From Caldivirga sp. UBA161 (GTDB taxonomy: Archaea; Thermoproteota; Thermoprotei; Thermoproteales; Thermocladiaceae), in contig NZ_DAXS01000016.1 in NCBI RefSeq assembly GCF_002506515.1, positions 38,872 to 61,838 of the forward strand: a stretch of 22,967 bases of DNA, given 5' to 3'. The notes below the pieces were generated by a model. That model made no database searches and had not been told where the DNA came from. It was given only the letters and a program-made list of their open reading frames with translations. Shown here in pieces: positions 1 through 7,821 of this stretch (positions within the stretch are counted from its first letter, which is position 1; each line of letters starts with the position of its first letter). The translations under genes and the position numbers were made by a program.

Positions 1-1
1 G

Positions 2-1018
2 GTTAGGCAACCAATTGCAGTAATAGGTTATAGGAGGATAGGGAAGTCATCATTAATGAATGTTGCCCTTAAACTAATTGATAATGAAAATGTAGTAACC
101 GTTAAAGTATCCCTGGAGGGGGTTAGGAGTATTAGGCAATTTATTGACCTCTACGTTAGTAGCATACTCACTGAGGTGGTTAAGAAGTCGATTAGGCTTA
201 GGCTGAAGGTAAGCTTAATTAACATTAGGGATGCGTTACATGCACTGCTTGGTGCAGTGAGGGAGGCTGGGGTTAGGTTTGATGGATTGGACTTCTATGT
301 TAAGCTTTACACTGATGTAGTTGATTATAAGGTTAACATGATTAAGGCACTGGATGAATTCCTCCAAATGCCTCAAAGGATTGCTGAGGAGTTGAGTAAG
401 AATATGGTGATTGCCTTTGATGAATTTCAGTATGTTAGGTTCCTTAAGCAACCGTATCCGGATGTGTTAAGGATAATGAGGAGGGTTTGGCAATCCCATA
501 GTATGGTTGAGTACGTTATTGCCGGGTCGGAGGTGGGTATTATGAGGGATTTATTGAGCAGGAGTGATCAACCCTTCTTCGCCTTCTTTAGGGTTATTGA
601 ATTAAAGCCCTTTGATAAGGATACCAGCATATCATTCTTAAGGGAGGGGCTTATGGAGAATGGTGTGGATTGCCCAATGGATATTTTAGAGAAGGTTTAT
701 GAATTAACAGGCGGGTTCCCGGCTTGGCTTAACCTAGCTGGCTTAAGGATGATTGAAGGTGGGTGCGATAAGTACCTCATATTAAGTGACCCAACGGTTA
801 AACTCATTATGGAGTCAGAATTAAGCGGCCTTAACCCTAATCAACTTAAACTCCTTAAAGCATTAGCCGCAGGCATTAAATTGAGTAGGGCAGGTGTTAG
901 GAAGCCTAATAGAGTTTTAAGTGAATTAATTGCTAAGGGGCTTGTGGAGAAGGCTGGGTGGGGTAAGTATAGTATTGTTGATCCATTATTGGTGAATTAC
1001 CTGAGGATTAATGGCTGA
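2..1018 (+). CDS. Archaeal-type P-loop ATPase, 5' end outside the window (partial)
   Basis: The frame is open to base 2, so the first ATG (base 56) is internal and the gene begins left of the window; 338 residues are visible. The codons before that ATG encode a Walker A motif, GYRRIGKS (bases 26-49). A Walker B follows at about bases 406-429 (VIAFDEFQ), then a sensor-like segment (IAGSEVG, near base 520), and the C-terminal 80 residues look like a winged helix. This order fits the archaeal ATPase family of STAND/AAA-like proteins (GxRRxGK-type P-loop). Members are common in archaeal genomes and mostly have no assigned substrate; some belong to mobile or defence loci. The next gene begins 70 bases downstream on the same strand, so co-transcription is possible. 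The family call is firm and the function unknown. Confidence 0.85.
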   Translation, partial: VRQPIAVIGYRRIGKSSLMNVALKLIDNENVVTVKVSLEGVRSIRQFIDLYVSSILTEVVKKSIRLRLKVSLINIRDALHALLGAVREAGVRFDGLDFYVKLYTDVVDYKVNMIKALDEFLQMPQRIAEELSKNMVIAFDEFQYVRFLKQPYPDVLRIMRRVWQSHSMVEYVIAGSEVGIMRDLLSRSDQPFFAFFRVIELKPFDKDTSISFLREGLMENGVDCPMDILEKVYELTGGFPAWLNLAGLRMIEGGCDKYLILSDPTVKLIMESELSGLNPNQLKLLKALAAGIKLSRAGVRKPNRVLSELIAKGLVEKAGWGKYSIVDPLLVNYLRING

Positions 1019-1088
1019 AGGTTTAAGGCTATAGTGCATTAATTTAACTGTTCCCTTAATTTAGGGGAGGCTTAACTCTACCCTTAAG

Positions 1089-4000
1089 ATGGGGAATCCT
1101 TATGAGGCATTAGGCTTCGTGGATAGGCCGCTTAACCCAAGTGGGCTCCCACCTATGGTTAGGCGCTACGTTACCATGGGGCTTGAGAGGGAGGTTGGGG
1201 AAGTTATGAAGGCTGTGGAGGTCTTCCTAAGGGGTAGTGATAATATACTCCTAGTTGTGGTGGGTCCATATGGTTTCGGCAAGTCTGACTTACTTGATGA
1301 TGTTGAGGGGAGGCTTAAGGGGCTTAACGTGGAGGTTGTTAGGGCTGCACTCAGCCTAAGCATGAACATTAAGGATTACTTAATTAGTAAATTCATGAAT
1401 AGGAACCCCAGTAAGCCAATGATCATAATGTTTGATGAAGCCGATGAGTTAACTAGGGCAGCCTCAATGTCAGGTGGGGTAAGCAGTGAGGTTAAGAATT
1501 CCATAATGCAGGTTACTGGGTTAATTAGGGCTATTTTAGAGCCTAGGAGTTACGCCTCATTACTTAACCTGAAGCCAAGTGACTTAAGTAGAGTAATGAT
1601 AATAGCGGCCTTCACCCCCCAATTATACTATAGTATATTGAAGAATAATGTGCCTGACGTCTTCGATATAGCCAGGGGTAGGGTTTTCAAGGAGGTTACC
1701 ATTGATGATAGGGTACCCTACTGGCTTTATGAGGCGATTATTGAGAATAGGCTCCTATCATACTCAACCCCAGAGAAGCTTAAGGCTATTAAGGACGGTG
1801 AACTCAACCCCCTGCACCCCTTTAATAGGGAATCATTATCGTTAATATACTTAATAGCCAGGAGAATGGAGAATGGGCAGGCTTCACCCAGGAATCTAAT
1901 TAAATTAACCTCCAAGTTATTTGAAATGATTGTTGAGAATAATGGGCAATTAACCGTAAACCTCATGATACGCTTCCTAACCTCAGAATTAGGTAAGTAC
2001 ATTAACCTCAACCTGCTTAATGAATTAAGGACTTATGGCGATGAGCTAATGCACGTAGCCTTATCCGGCATACCTGTTATGGCTAATCCCAGCGTCGAGT
2101 TAACTGGATTGGTTGAGAAGGTTAAGGTTATTGAAGTTAATCCGGAGAATGCCAGTGAATTACGCGCCATTAATAACCTGAGGATGGTTTACGGTAAACC
2201 ACCAATAGTTGCCGATGACTTGAGGAACCTATCCATAGAGTACGGCTCATACTACACGGTGCCAATTGATAAGGGAATTAAGCTGATAGTTATACTTCCA
2301 GCGGAAGCTGATGCCGAGGGTTTCATAACTCATGAAGCCTATGTACTTAAGAAAAGCATCCACGATAAGCTACTTGGCTTAACTAACCCAGAGACCAGTA
2401 GCCTTGATGAGTTAAGCAACCTCATAAGGCAAGTGGCTATGGCTAAGCCCATTGACGTAGCCAGTAGGATAATCAGCATAATAACTAAGAGCGAGCCCAT
2501 TAAAACCCAGGACGGTTTAAGAATAGTCATTGCTGATAATGCCTTAGATGCTAGACTAGCCTACATAGTGCTCACAAGCCCTGAGGGTGCATTAGGCATT
2601 GCGGCTAACTGCGGCGTTAGGGTTAATGGTCAGGTTAGGCATGTGGATGGTTTAATAGGGCTTATTGTTAATGACCAGTTACTAACAAGCCAGCTTCAAG
2701 GTAACCTAAACGTGAAGTGGTGTGGAGTTTATGATGCATCCCAAAGGATTCTACTAATTAACTACGGCTCAGACAACGTGGAGGAGTTGAGGGGGGTCTT
2801 AATAGGCCTTTACGTCTTATCCAAGTTCAGTAAAATACCAAGTGAGTACGCTAGTCAAGTTCAAAGCGCCACTAGGTTCATTGAGAGGATCAGCGCCTTC
2901 AGGGATTCATTGAGGAATCAGCTTCTTCAATACACGCTGGGGTTACCTAGGAGGAGGGAGGGTAAGAGGGATGCCATTAGGAGTTTGGTTAAGGGTTGGG
3001 TTGACGGTACTATTGATCAATCAACACCCCCTGCCTTTAAGTGTGGGGATAAGCCATGCATATCCAGGGTTGAGGCAACCTTAGTGAATTACCTAAGCAA
3101 CCTTAAGAGGCCTATCGATGAGAAGGAGCTTGAGTACGTTATAAGGGGGCTCTTCCCTATCCAATTATGGAGGGACTTCAGGGAGCATGACCTAATAGAC
3201 TTAATGAAGCTAAGGGGCCTACTTTTTGAACGTAACGGGAAGTACGTAGTGGCCATTAACGGCGAATTCAATGAAGCGGTTAATGAAGCATGCTCCAGGG
3301 TGAGGGAATTAGCTAAGCTACTTAATGGTAGTGCCTCAATAAGTATTGACAACATTAACCTCACTTTACAGACAGGCTTCAGCACACTTCAAGGTGAGGT
3401 TAAGGAACTTGAGGAGGAGTGTAAATTACTTACAACAGTGATAAGTAACCCCACTGAGGATGAGTTGAAGAGGTTGGCTAAAATTAACTTAAGCCTAATG
3501 ACTCTTCAAGATAAGGTGAATGAGGTTAAGGAGAATGAGGGAAGGTTGATTAATGAGATAAAGAATACCATAAGTAACCTTAACTCATTAATCAACTCCC
3601 TAAATAACCCTGAGGTTAATGTTGATAACGCAATTAAAGATGTCGTGAGGGGTAAGGTTAAGGAACTTCAGGAAACAGTAATAAGGGCTATGAGTAACCT
3701 AAATGGCTTAAGCATTGATAAGGCCTATGAGGCATTAAAGTCATTAAACGATAACGTATCTAAGGAGGTTAATAGGCTTAGGAGGGAACTGGAGCTTTCA
3801 GCATCAATACTTCATTACGCCCATGAACATGCGGTAATGGCGCTCATATTAACTAAGGCATTTCAATTAACAGGTAATGGCGAAGAGATACCGCCTGAGG
3901 ATAACATCACTGATTCAATTATTGAACTATTGAGTAAGGATGCATTAGATGACTTAGAGACTGTGTTAAGTGAGTATGAGAGTAGAGTTAAGGAGGCTAG

Positions 4001-4382
4001 GGGGAGGTTAATAGACATTATTAGTAAGGTTAAGGCCAAGGCTACTGAAATATATAATTCAGTTAATTGGCTTAAGCATAAGGGATTAATTAACCAAGAC
4101 TTAAAGACACCGAACTTAGATTCAGTTAACTTGAGTGAACTTAAGGCAGGCATTGATGAGTTAGTTAACATTAATACTATAGTGACTAGTAGGCTTAGTG
4201 AATTAGCCAGTAAGCTTAACGTGCCGTTAAGCATGCTTAGGTACATTGCCTCAATGGGCCCTAACGTTGGCCTTGATGAGGTGATTATGGCTAGGGAACT
4301 AGGCATGGAGTCCAGAGATGTTATTAATTACCTTGAGGCCTTATGGAGGGCTAAACTAGTGGAGAAGCGTTATGTCTCGTGA
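1089..4382 (+). CDS. Large P-loop (AAA-like) ATPase with coiled coil and winged-helix-like segments
   Basis: The protein has 1097 residues. Residues 3-10 (NPYEALGF) give the usual opening of AAA-like ATPases and support this ATG; no other start lies between it and the upstream in-frame stop at 1062. Walker A is GPYGFGKS (59-66) and Walker B MIIMFDEADE (111-120). Residues about 240-300 resemble an AAA+ lid (ASPRNLIKL). A Cx4C pair (CGDKPC, about 656-661) precedes a winged-helix-like stretch. Residues about 735-905 are rich in Leu, Lys, Glu and Asn with heptad-like spacing, which suggests coiled coil, and the last 60 residues look like another winged helix. It overlaps the next gene by 11 bases, and the third gene encodes a NurA-like nuclease, so a DNA-directed motor or loader is the natural inference. 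It lacks obvious HerA motifs. A remote tie to BREX-type BrxC/BrxD or ORC/Cdc6-like ATPases is possible but not shown. Confidence 0.8.
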   Translation: MGNPYEALGFVDRPLNPSGLPPMVRRYVTMGLEREVGEVMKAVEVFLRGSDNILLVVVGPYGFGKSDLLDDVEGRLKGLNVEVVRAALSLSMNIKDYLISKFMNRNPSKPMIIMFDEADELTRAASMSGGVSSEVKNSIMQVTGLIRAILEPRSYASLLNLKPSDLSRVMIIAAFTPQLYYSILKNNVPDVFDIARGRVFKEVTIDDRVPYWLYEAIIENRLLSYSTPEKLKAIKDGELNPLHPFNRESLSLIYLIARRMENGQASPRNLIKLTSKLFEMIVENNGQLTVNLMIRFLTSELGKYINLNLLNELRTYGDELMHVALSGIPVMANPSVELTGLVEKVKVIEVNPENASELRAINNLRMVYGKPPIVADDLRNLSIEYGSYYTVPIDKGIKLIVILPAEADAEGFITHEAYVLKKSIHDKLLGLTNPETSSLDELSNLIRQVAMAKPIDVASRIISIITKSEPIKTQDGLRIVIADNALDARLAYIVLTSPEGALGIAANCGVRVNGQVRHVDGLIGLIVNDQLLTSQLQGNLNVKWCGVYDASQRILLINYGSDNVEELRGVLIGLYVLSKFSKIPSEYASQVQSATRFIERISAFRDSLRNQLLQYTLGLPRRREGKRDAIRSLVKGWVDGTIDQSTPPAFKCGDKPCISRVEATLVNYLSNLKRPIDEKELEYVIRGLFPIQLWRDFREHDLIDLMKLRGLLFERNGKYVVAINGEFNEAVNEACSRVRELAKLLNGSASISIDNINLTLQTGFSTLQGEVKELEEECKLLTTVISNPTEDELKRLAKINLSLMTLQDKVNEVKENEGRLINEIKNTISNLNSLINSLNNPEVNVDNAIKDVVRGKVKELQETVIRAMSNLNGLSIDKAYEALKSLNDNVSKEVNRLRRELELSASILHYAHEHAVMALILTKAFQLTGNGEEIPPEDNITDSIIELLSKDALDDLETVLSEYESRVKEARGRLIDIISKVKAKATEIYNSVNWLKHKGLINQDLKTPNLDSVNLSELKAGIDELVNINTIVTSRLSELASKLNVPLSMLRYIASMGPNVGLDEVIMARELGMESRDVINYLEALWRAKLVEKRYVS

Positions 4383-4959
4383 GGCACCATTAATAGTAGC
4401 TGTGGGTGGTGATCCGGGAAGTAGATTATGTAGGCTCATTAAGTGCCTGGATGATTACAGCGGCTATGTTGACGTGGCAATATGCCTTAAACCATGCCAA
4501 GGCATTAATGCGCCTATCATCATTAATGTTATTAATTGTAATTGGGGCGGGGCAGTGGTTTACGGTAATGTAACGCTTAAGTCAATTAAATGCTGCAGCA
4601 CAGACTGCGTTAAAGTAACTGATAATAGTGTTATTGTGACAGGTTACGTACCTAAAGTATACATGGGGCCAATGGCTGAGGTATTAGTTAAGGATGCCAC
4701 TACACTCTGGAGGAGTACACTTATTGATGATGCGGTTAGTAGGATTAGTAGGAAGATACTCATCGAGAGGAGTAGCATCGGCTTATCTAAGACGTTAATG
4801 GGCCTAGTTAAGGCGCTTAAAATTGGTGATGCATCAAGTTTAGATGAAGAAACTTTAATGATCCTTGAAACCCTGGGGATAATTGATTCAGGAATGTTAA
4901 TAAATAAGGATAAGTTAAGGAACTTAATAGATGAGGTGATTAAGATTGTATACCCTTGA
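4372..4959 (+). CDS. Unrecognised 195-residue protein with cysteine-rich N-terminal half
   Basis: I do not recognise a family. Eight cysteines fall within residues 20-79 (20, 25, 38, 42, 56, 74, 75, 79) and none after, suggesting a metal site, Fe-S cluster or disulfides in the first half. The N-terminus is beta-rich (LIVAVGGDPG near residues 7-16). The second half is helical and ends in a stretch that could be a small helix-turn-helix-like domain. The start overlaps the 3' end of the large ATPase by 11 bases and has GTGGAG seven bases upstream. The 3' end overlaps the NurA-like gene by 14 bases. Overlaps on both sides imply translational coupling and a shared complex or pathway. The role is unknown; an accessory or adaptor subunit of the ATPase-nuclease pair is inference only. 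Confidence 0.75.
   Translation: MSREAPLIVAVGGDPGSRLCRLIKCLDDYSGYVDVAICLKPCQGINAPIIINVINCNWGGAVVYGNVTLKSIKCCSTDCVKVTDNSVIVTGYVPKVYMGPMAEVLVKDATTLWRSTLIDDAVSRISRKILIERSSIGLSKTLMGLVKALKIGDASSLDEETLMILETLGIIDSGMLINKDKLRNLIDEVIKIVYP
4933..4940 (+). promoter_or_regulatory. Strong Shine-Dalgarno deciding the TTG start of the NurA-like gene
   Basis: GAGGTGAT is complementary to the archaeal anti-Shine-Dalgarno end of 16S rRNA and sits five bases before TTG at 4946. It lies inside the upstream cysteine-rich gene, supporting coupled translation of the pair. Confidence 0.7.
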
Positions 4960-5839
4960 ATCCTTAATAAGTGGCGTATATAAGTTAAGTGAAGTTGAAT
5001 TAACTCAAATAAGCGCTGAACTTGGTAACTTAAACATTAAGGACATTATAATTGAGGTCAACAGTAATGCGAATAACTATAGCACCGCGGCGGTGGATTC
5101 AGGTTTCATACCAGTAAAGTATCTTGGGGTGATCGTTGGCCTAATAAATGTAGCAACTGTAGTGCTTCCAAGTAATGCAAGAAGCAGGTTCATCGTAAGA
5201 GTAGTTGATAATTTGGAGGCCCTTGAGGATATTGCTAAGCTTGAGGAGTTTAACTCAGCGGTTGATTTGCTGAAGGATTATGAATTAGTACTAATGGATG
5301 GGCCACTGGTGTTTAATGATAATGAACCAAGTAGGTTAAGTGCAGTAATTAACAGAGCATTAAGTACTGGGCATTATGTACTATCCTTCACAAAGGAGGT
5401 TCGCATTAACCGCATATCCAGTAAGCTAATGAGCATTGAGAAGCAGGTTAATGAGGTAGCCTTATTCTTCACCCTATTTGAAAGGTTTAGGGAGAATGGT
5501 TCAAGGTCTGTTTTAATAACAACACCAGTGAATGTAAGAAGTGGAGTAGTGGGATTTTACATGCAGGCTAATGCCGGTAGCCCTCCTGTTTACGTTGAAG
5601 CCAGTGAGAATGTAGTCAGGAATCCAGAGGTATTGGGGGCTGTATCATTAATGATGAGTAGGGAGAATTACCCAATACCGCTTTACGTTGCTGATAAATT
5701 ATCTAAGGTTAGTGATGAGGTTAAAAGGTGGTTCATAATGGCATTACTTAGGATTGGTGAGAGGGGTGAGGTGGATCCATTACTGTATAGGTATATTAGG
5801 GATGTGCTTGGTTACGCCAGGGGTAGGAGCCTTTATTAG
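4946..5839 (+). CDS. NurA-like nuclease-domain protein (TTG start)
   Basis: The 297 residues show the spaced signature of NurA, a Mn-dependent 5' end-resection nuclease of archaea. An AAVDSG segment carries D51, an acidic pair E100/E101 lies 17-18 residues before D118 in LMDGP, a TKEVR segment follows at about 149-153, and a YPIPLYVAD segment carries Y242 and D250. As I recall it, Sulfolobus NurA uses Asp, Glu, Asp, Tyr and His with matching E-to-D (17) and Y-to-H (8) spacing, so here the final His position is Asp. It is slightly shorter than typical NurA (about 330-350 residues). TTG at 4946 is preceded at five bases by GAGGTGAT, a near-perfect Shine-Dalgarno, which decides the start. NurA normally pairs with HerA; none is visible, and the large ATPase two genes upstream may be its partner. 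Homology is likely; activity is inferred. Confidence 0.68.
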   Translation: MYTLESLISGVYKLSEVELTQISAELGNLNIKDIIIEVNSNANNYSTAAVDSGFIPVKYLGVIVGLINVATVVLPSNARSRFIVRVVDNLEALEDIAKLEEFNSAVDLLKDYELVLMDGPLVFNDNEPSRLSAVINRALSTGHYVLSFTKEVRINRISSKLMSIEKQVNEVALFFTLFERFRENGSRSVLITTPVNVRSGVVGFYMQANAGSPPVYVEASENVVRNPEVLGAVSLMMSRENYPIPLYVADKLSKVSDEVKRWFIMALLRIGERGEVDPLLYRYIRDVLGYARGRSLY

Positions 5840-6258
5840 CCTTCGGGGGAATTTTCATTAATTGACTTAAGGATACTTAAGACATCTTGGGTTCGTTGAA
5901 TATAAACGTAATTATATTTACCCCTCTTCTCAACGTTAATTAATCCTAATTCACTTAACCTCTTAATTATCCTGAAGAGCGTCGACTTAGGTATGTTAAG
6001 TTCCTTACCTATAACTGACTGAATAACCGGCTTACCCTTATTCATTAGGTATTTAAGAACCTTAACCTCATCAGTGTTAAGCCTTGGCCTACTATCATTA
6101 ATGGGTGATGAATCCAGTTTAATACCATCATTAATTACCTTCAGCATTCCTTTAGTTAACCTGGCCTTAACATCATACATCATGTAACCCAGCACCATTA
6201 TTAAGAAAGCCTCCATCATTATTATTACCATTATTACGTTACCTAAAGGTGGTTGCAC
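5836..6258 (-). CDS. Membrane-anchored winged-helix transcriptional regulator
   Basis: The protein has 140 residues. Residues about 7-28 are a single hydrophobic helix rich in Met, Ile and Val, followed by a basic stretch, so the rest should face the cytoplasm. Residues about 62-130 form a winged helix-turn-helix: LNTDEVKVLKYL, then IPKSTLFRIIKRL as the recognition helix region, then a Lys/Arg/Tyr wing. This is similar in outline to MarR/IclR-type and other archaeal wHTH proteins. The start overlaps the end of the 265-residue gene by 16 bases, so the two are an operon. The stop overlaps that of the NurA-like gene on the other strand by four bases. A membrane-bound one-component regulator is the inference; its target is unknown and the neighbouring operon is one candidate. 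Confidence 0.72.
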   Translation of the reverse strand: MQPPLGNVIMVIIMMEAFLIMVLGYMMYDVKARLTKGMLKVINDGIKLDSSPINDSRPRLNTDEVKVLKYLMNKGKPVIQSVIGKELNIPKSTLFRIIKRLSELGLINVEKRGKYNYVYIQRTQDVLSILKSINENSPEG

Positions 6259-7040
6259 TCATTAATCACCCTGATTACAGCGCTCTCAAGCTTATCAGTT
6301 AATATGGTTAATAAGCCAAGGGTCCTTATTGATCCACTGGCCAATATCATGTAGCCGTAATTCTCAATATTGTTTAAACCAAGTTCAGAAATACCCTTCA
6401 CAATGCATTCACTATTCCTTATCTTACCAATTATGCTGATATTTACGTTAGCTGAGCCTGTGGTTAATCCACTGCTTAGGTTTATTGATATTGCTGAAGC
6501 TACGTCACCAACCCTAATGGCCTTGTAGGCCTCGTTATTATTACCGCTAACTAACCAGCCATTACTACTAAGCATTAAGGCAATCTCTATGTTTGAAATG
6601 GGGGTGTTAGTCATGTATGACATCTCCTCTATAAGCTCACTTAATGCATTCAGCAGGATTTTTAAATCATTAATACTCTTAATACCCTTAAGCGTTACTG
6701 ATGGTATTAGGACAGCCATCTTTGAATCCTTAACATAATCAGCGTAGAAACCTAATGAACCAACCGCTGGGGCTATTATGGAGAACTCCTCCTCATTAAC
6801 TGGGGTTATGGTAGCTATTTTAAACTCAATTAAGCCAGTACTAACCATCCTGTTGAAGGATAATTCAATAAGCTTTCCATTAACCATTGAGTAAACCTTA
6901 GACTTCTCCACACCACCGCTAAACTCCTCAACAATAACACTATCCATTACGAATTTACTATCTATAAGGTGCTTATATGCGTTACTGTTATGTATTAAGT
7001 CCCATTCCCTTATCACCAAAGTAAAAATGCCCAACATCAT
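6243..7040 (-). CDS. Unrecognised 265-residue protein, operon partner of a membrane wHTH
   Basis: I do not recognise a family. The protein is rich in Ile, Ser, Asn and Val with alternating beta and helix character. It has only two Cys, both near the C-terminal end, and no clear transmembrane helix apart from a mildly hydrophobic N-terminus (MMLGIFTLVI). The start is constrained because an in-frame stop lies two codons upstream. AGGAGGTG (minus strand, bases 7054-7061) lies 13 bases before this ATG, a rather long spacing. It overlaps the membrane-anchored regulator downstream, which suggests a sensor-regulator relationship, but nothing in the sequence proves it. Codon use matches the neighbours. 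Confidence 0.6.
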   Translation of the reverse strand: MMLGIFTLVIREWDLIHNSNAYKHLIDSKFVMDSVIVEEFSGGVEKSKVYSMVNGKLIELSFNRMVSTGLIEFKIATITPVNEEEFSIIAPAVGSLGFYADYVKDSKMAVLIPSVTLKGIKSINDLKILLNALSELIEEMSYMTNTPISNIEIALMLSSNGWLVSGNNNEAYKAIRVGDVASAISINLSSGLTTGSANVNISIIGKIRNSECIVKGISELGLNNIENYGYMILASGSIRTLGLLTILTDKLESAVIRVINECNHL

Positions 7041-7053
7041 GCATTACAAGCGG

Positions 7054-7061
7054 CACCTCCT
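7054..7061 (-). promoter_or_regulatory. Shine-Dalgarno upstream of the 265-residue gene
   Basis: AGGAGGTG on the minus strand is a strong match to the anti-Shine-Dalgarno. Spacing to the annotated ATG is 13 bases. An out-of-frame ATG at 7044 lies at nine bases but opens only an 18-codon frame. Confidence 0.5.
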
Positions 7062-7199
7062 ACAGTTAATTTTACATACAGCTTTTTGGCCAATGTTATT
7101 ATGCCTTCAAGTTAATCAAGAATCAGAGGGCTGCATTTACATCAAGGATACAGGCCAATGAGCTACTATAGTTTAACAATCCTCAGTAAATCTGTGGGA

Positions 7200-7694
7200 T
7201 TAACCGCACCCACCGCTTTTGCTAACGTTCATAGCGGTAACAAGATTAAGGATTTCCTTATAGGGTGGTTCATTCCTCGGATCATCGCTAACCCACTTAT
7301 ACCTAACTATACCCTGCTCATCAAGTATTAATGCCGCCCTCTTAGCCAGCTTCTTTAAGCCAAGCAGATCCTCAAGCACCAGGTTGTATTTTTCAATGAA
7401 TTGCCTATTAAAGTCACTTAATAATGTGAAGTTCAACTTATTAGCCTCCTTAAAGGCCTTTAACGTCCATGGTTGATCAACACTTATGGCGATCACCTCG
7501 GCATTAGCCTTATTCAGTAGGCTCATGTTATCCCTTATTGTGCACAACTCCTTTGTGCATACTGGGCTGAAGGCTGCAGGGAACGTTAAGATAACCACAG
7601 GCCTCCCTTTACCTAGGAAGTCGCTTAGCCTCCTTACCTTTAGGTCTGTGTCTAGGAGCTCGAAGTCAGGAGCCTTTTCCCCTATGTTAACCAT
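7200..7694 (-). CDS. Peroxiredoxin, Bcp/PrxQ-type two-cysteine
   Basis: This 164-residue thiol peroxidase of the AhpC/TSA family reduces hydrogen peroxide and organic hydroperoxides in the cytosol. The peroxidatic site is FPAAFSPVC with C46, and C51 five residues on gives the CxxxxC pair typical of Bcp/PrxQ enzymes, in which the second Cys can resolve the sulfenic acid. The N-terminal GEKAPDFEL and the later LSDFNRQF and KRAALILDEQGIVRY blocks are standard for the family. A third cysteine, C163, sits in the glycine-rich tail and might offer another disulfide. The gene is divergent from the DHPS-like gene and has its own TATA-like box, so it is probably monocistronic. The electron donor cannot be told from this window. 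Confidence 0.93.
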   Translation of the reverse strand: MVNIGEKAPDFELLDTDLKVRRLSDFLGKGRPVVILTFPAAFSPVCTKELCTIRDNMSLLNKANAEVIAISVDQPWTLKAFKEANKLNFTLLSDFNRQFIEKYNLVLEDLLGLKKLAKRAALILDEQGIVRYKWVSDDPRNEPPYKEILNLVTAMNVSKSGGCG

Positions 7695-7712
7695 GGGTGC
7701 GCTTAAGGTTAC

Positions 7713-7721
7713 TTAATATAC
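7713..7721 (-). promoter_or_regulatory. Putative TATA box of the peroxiredoxin gene
   Basis: Minus-strand GTATATTAAG lies about 23 bases before the peroxiredoxin ATG, consistent with a leaderless or nearly leaderless transcript. Confidence 0.45.
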
Positions 7722-7790
7722 CTATTCATGAATCCTGAACATGAGTATTAATTAATGATTCACCAAGCAAGATTAATTAATGTAAGTAAG

Positions 7791-7800
7791 TTTTTAATTA
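7791..7800 (+). promoter_or_regulatory. Putative TATA box of the DHPS-like gene
   Basis: TTTTTAATTA is centred about 27 bases before the ATG at 7822, the spacing expected for a leaderless archaeal transcript. No Shine-Dalgarno is seen. Confidence 0.45.
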
Positions 7801-7821
7801 CGCATTGACCGCTACTCCTTA

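Noticed and set aside
3863..4306. 147-codon open frame antisense to the large ATPase
   Set aside because: Composition is Ser/Leu-rich as expected from the reverse complement of AGT-, TTA- and AAG-rich codons; no Shine-Dalgarno or family match.
1089..4382. Calling the large ATPase HerA or Rad50
   Set aside because: HerA is about 500 residues with a different P-loop context, and Rad50 would have terminal half-ATPase domains, a CxxC hook and a signature motif; here the P-loop and Walker B both lie within the first 120 residues.
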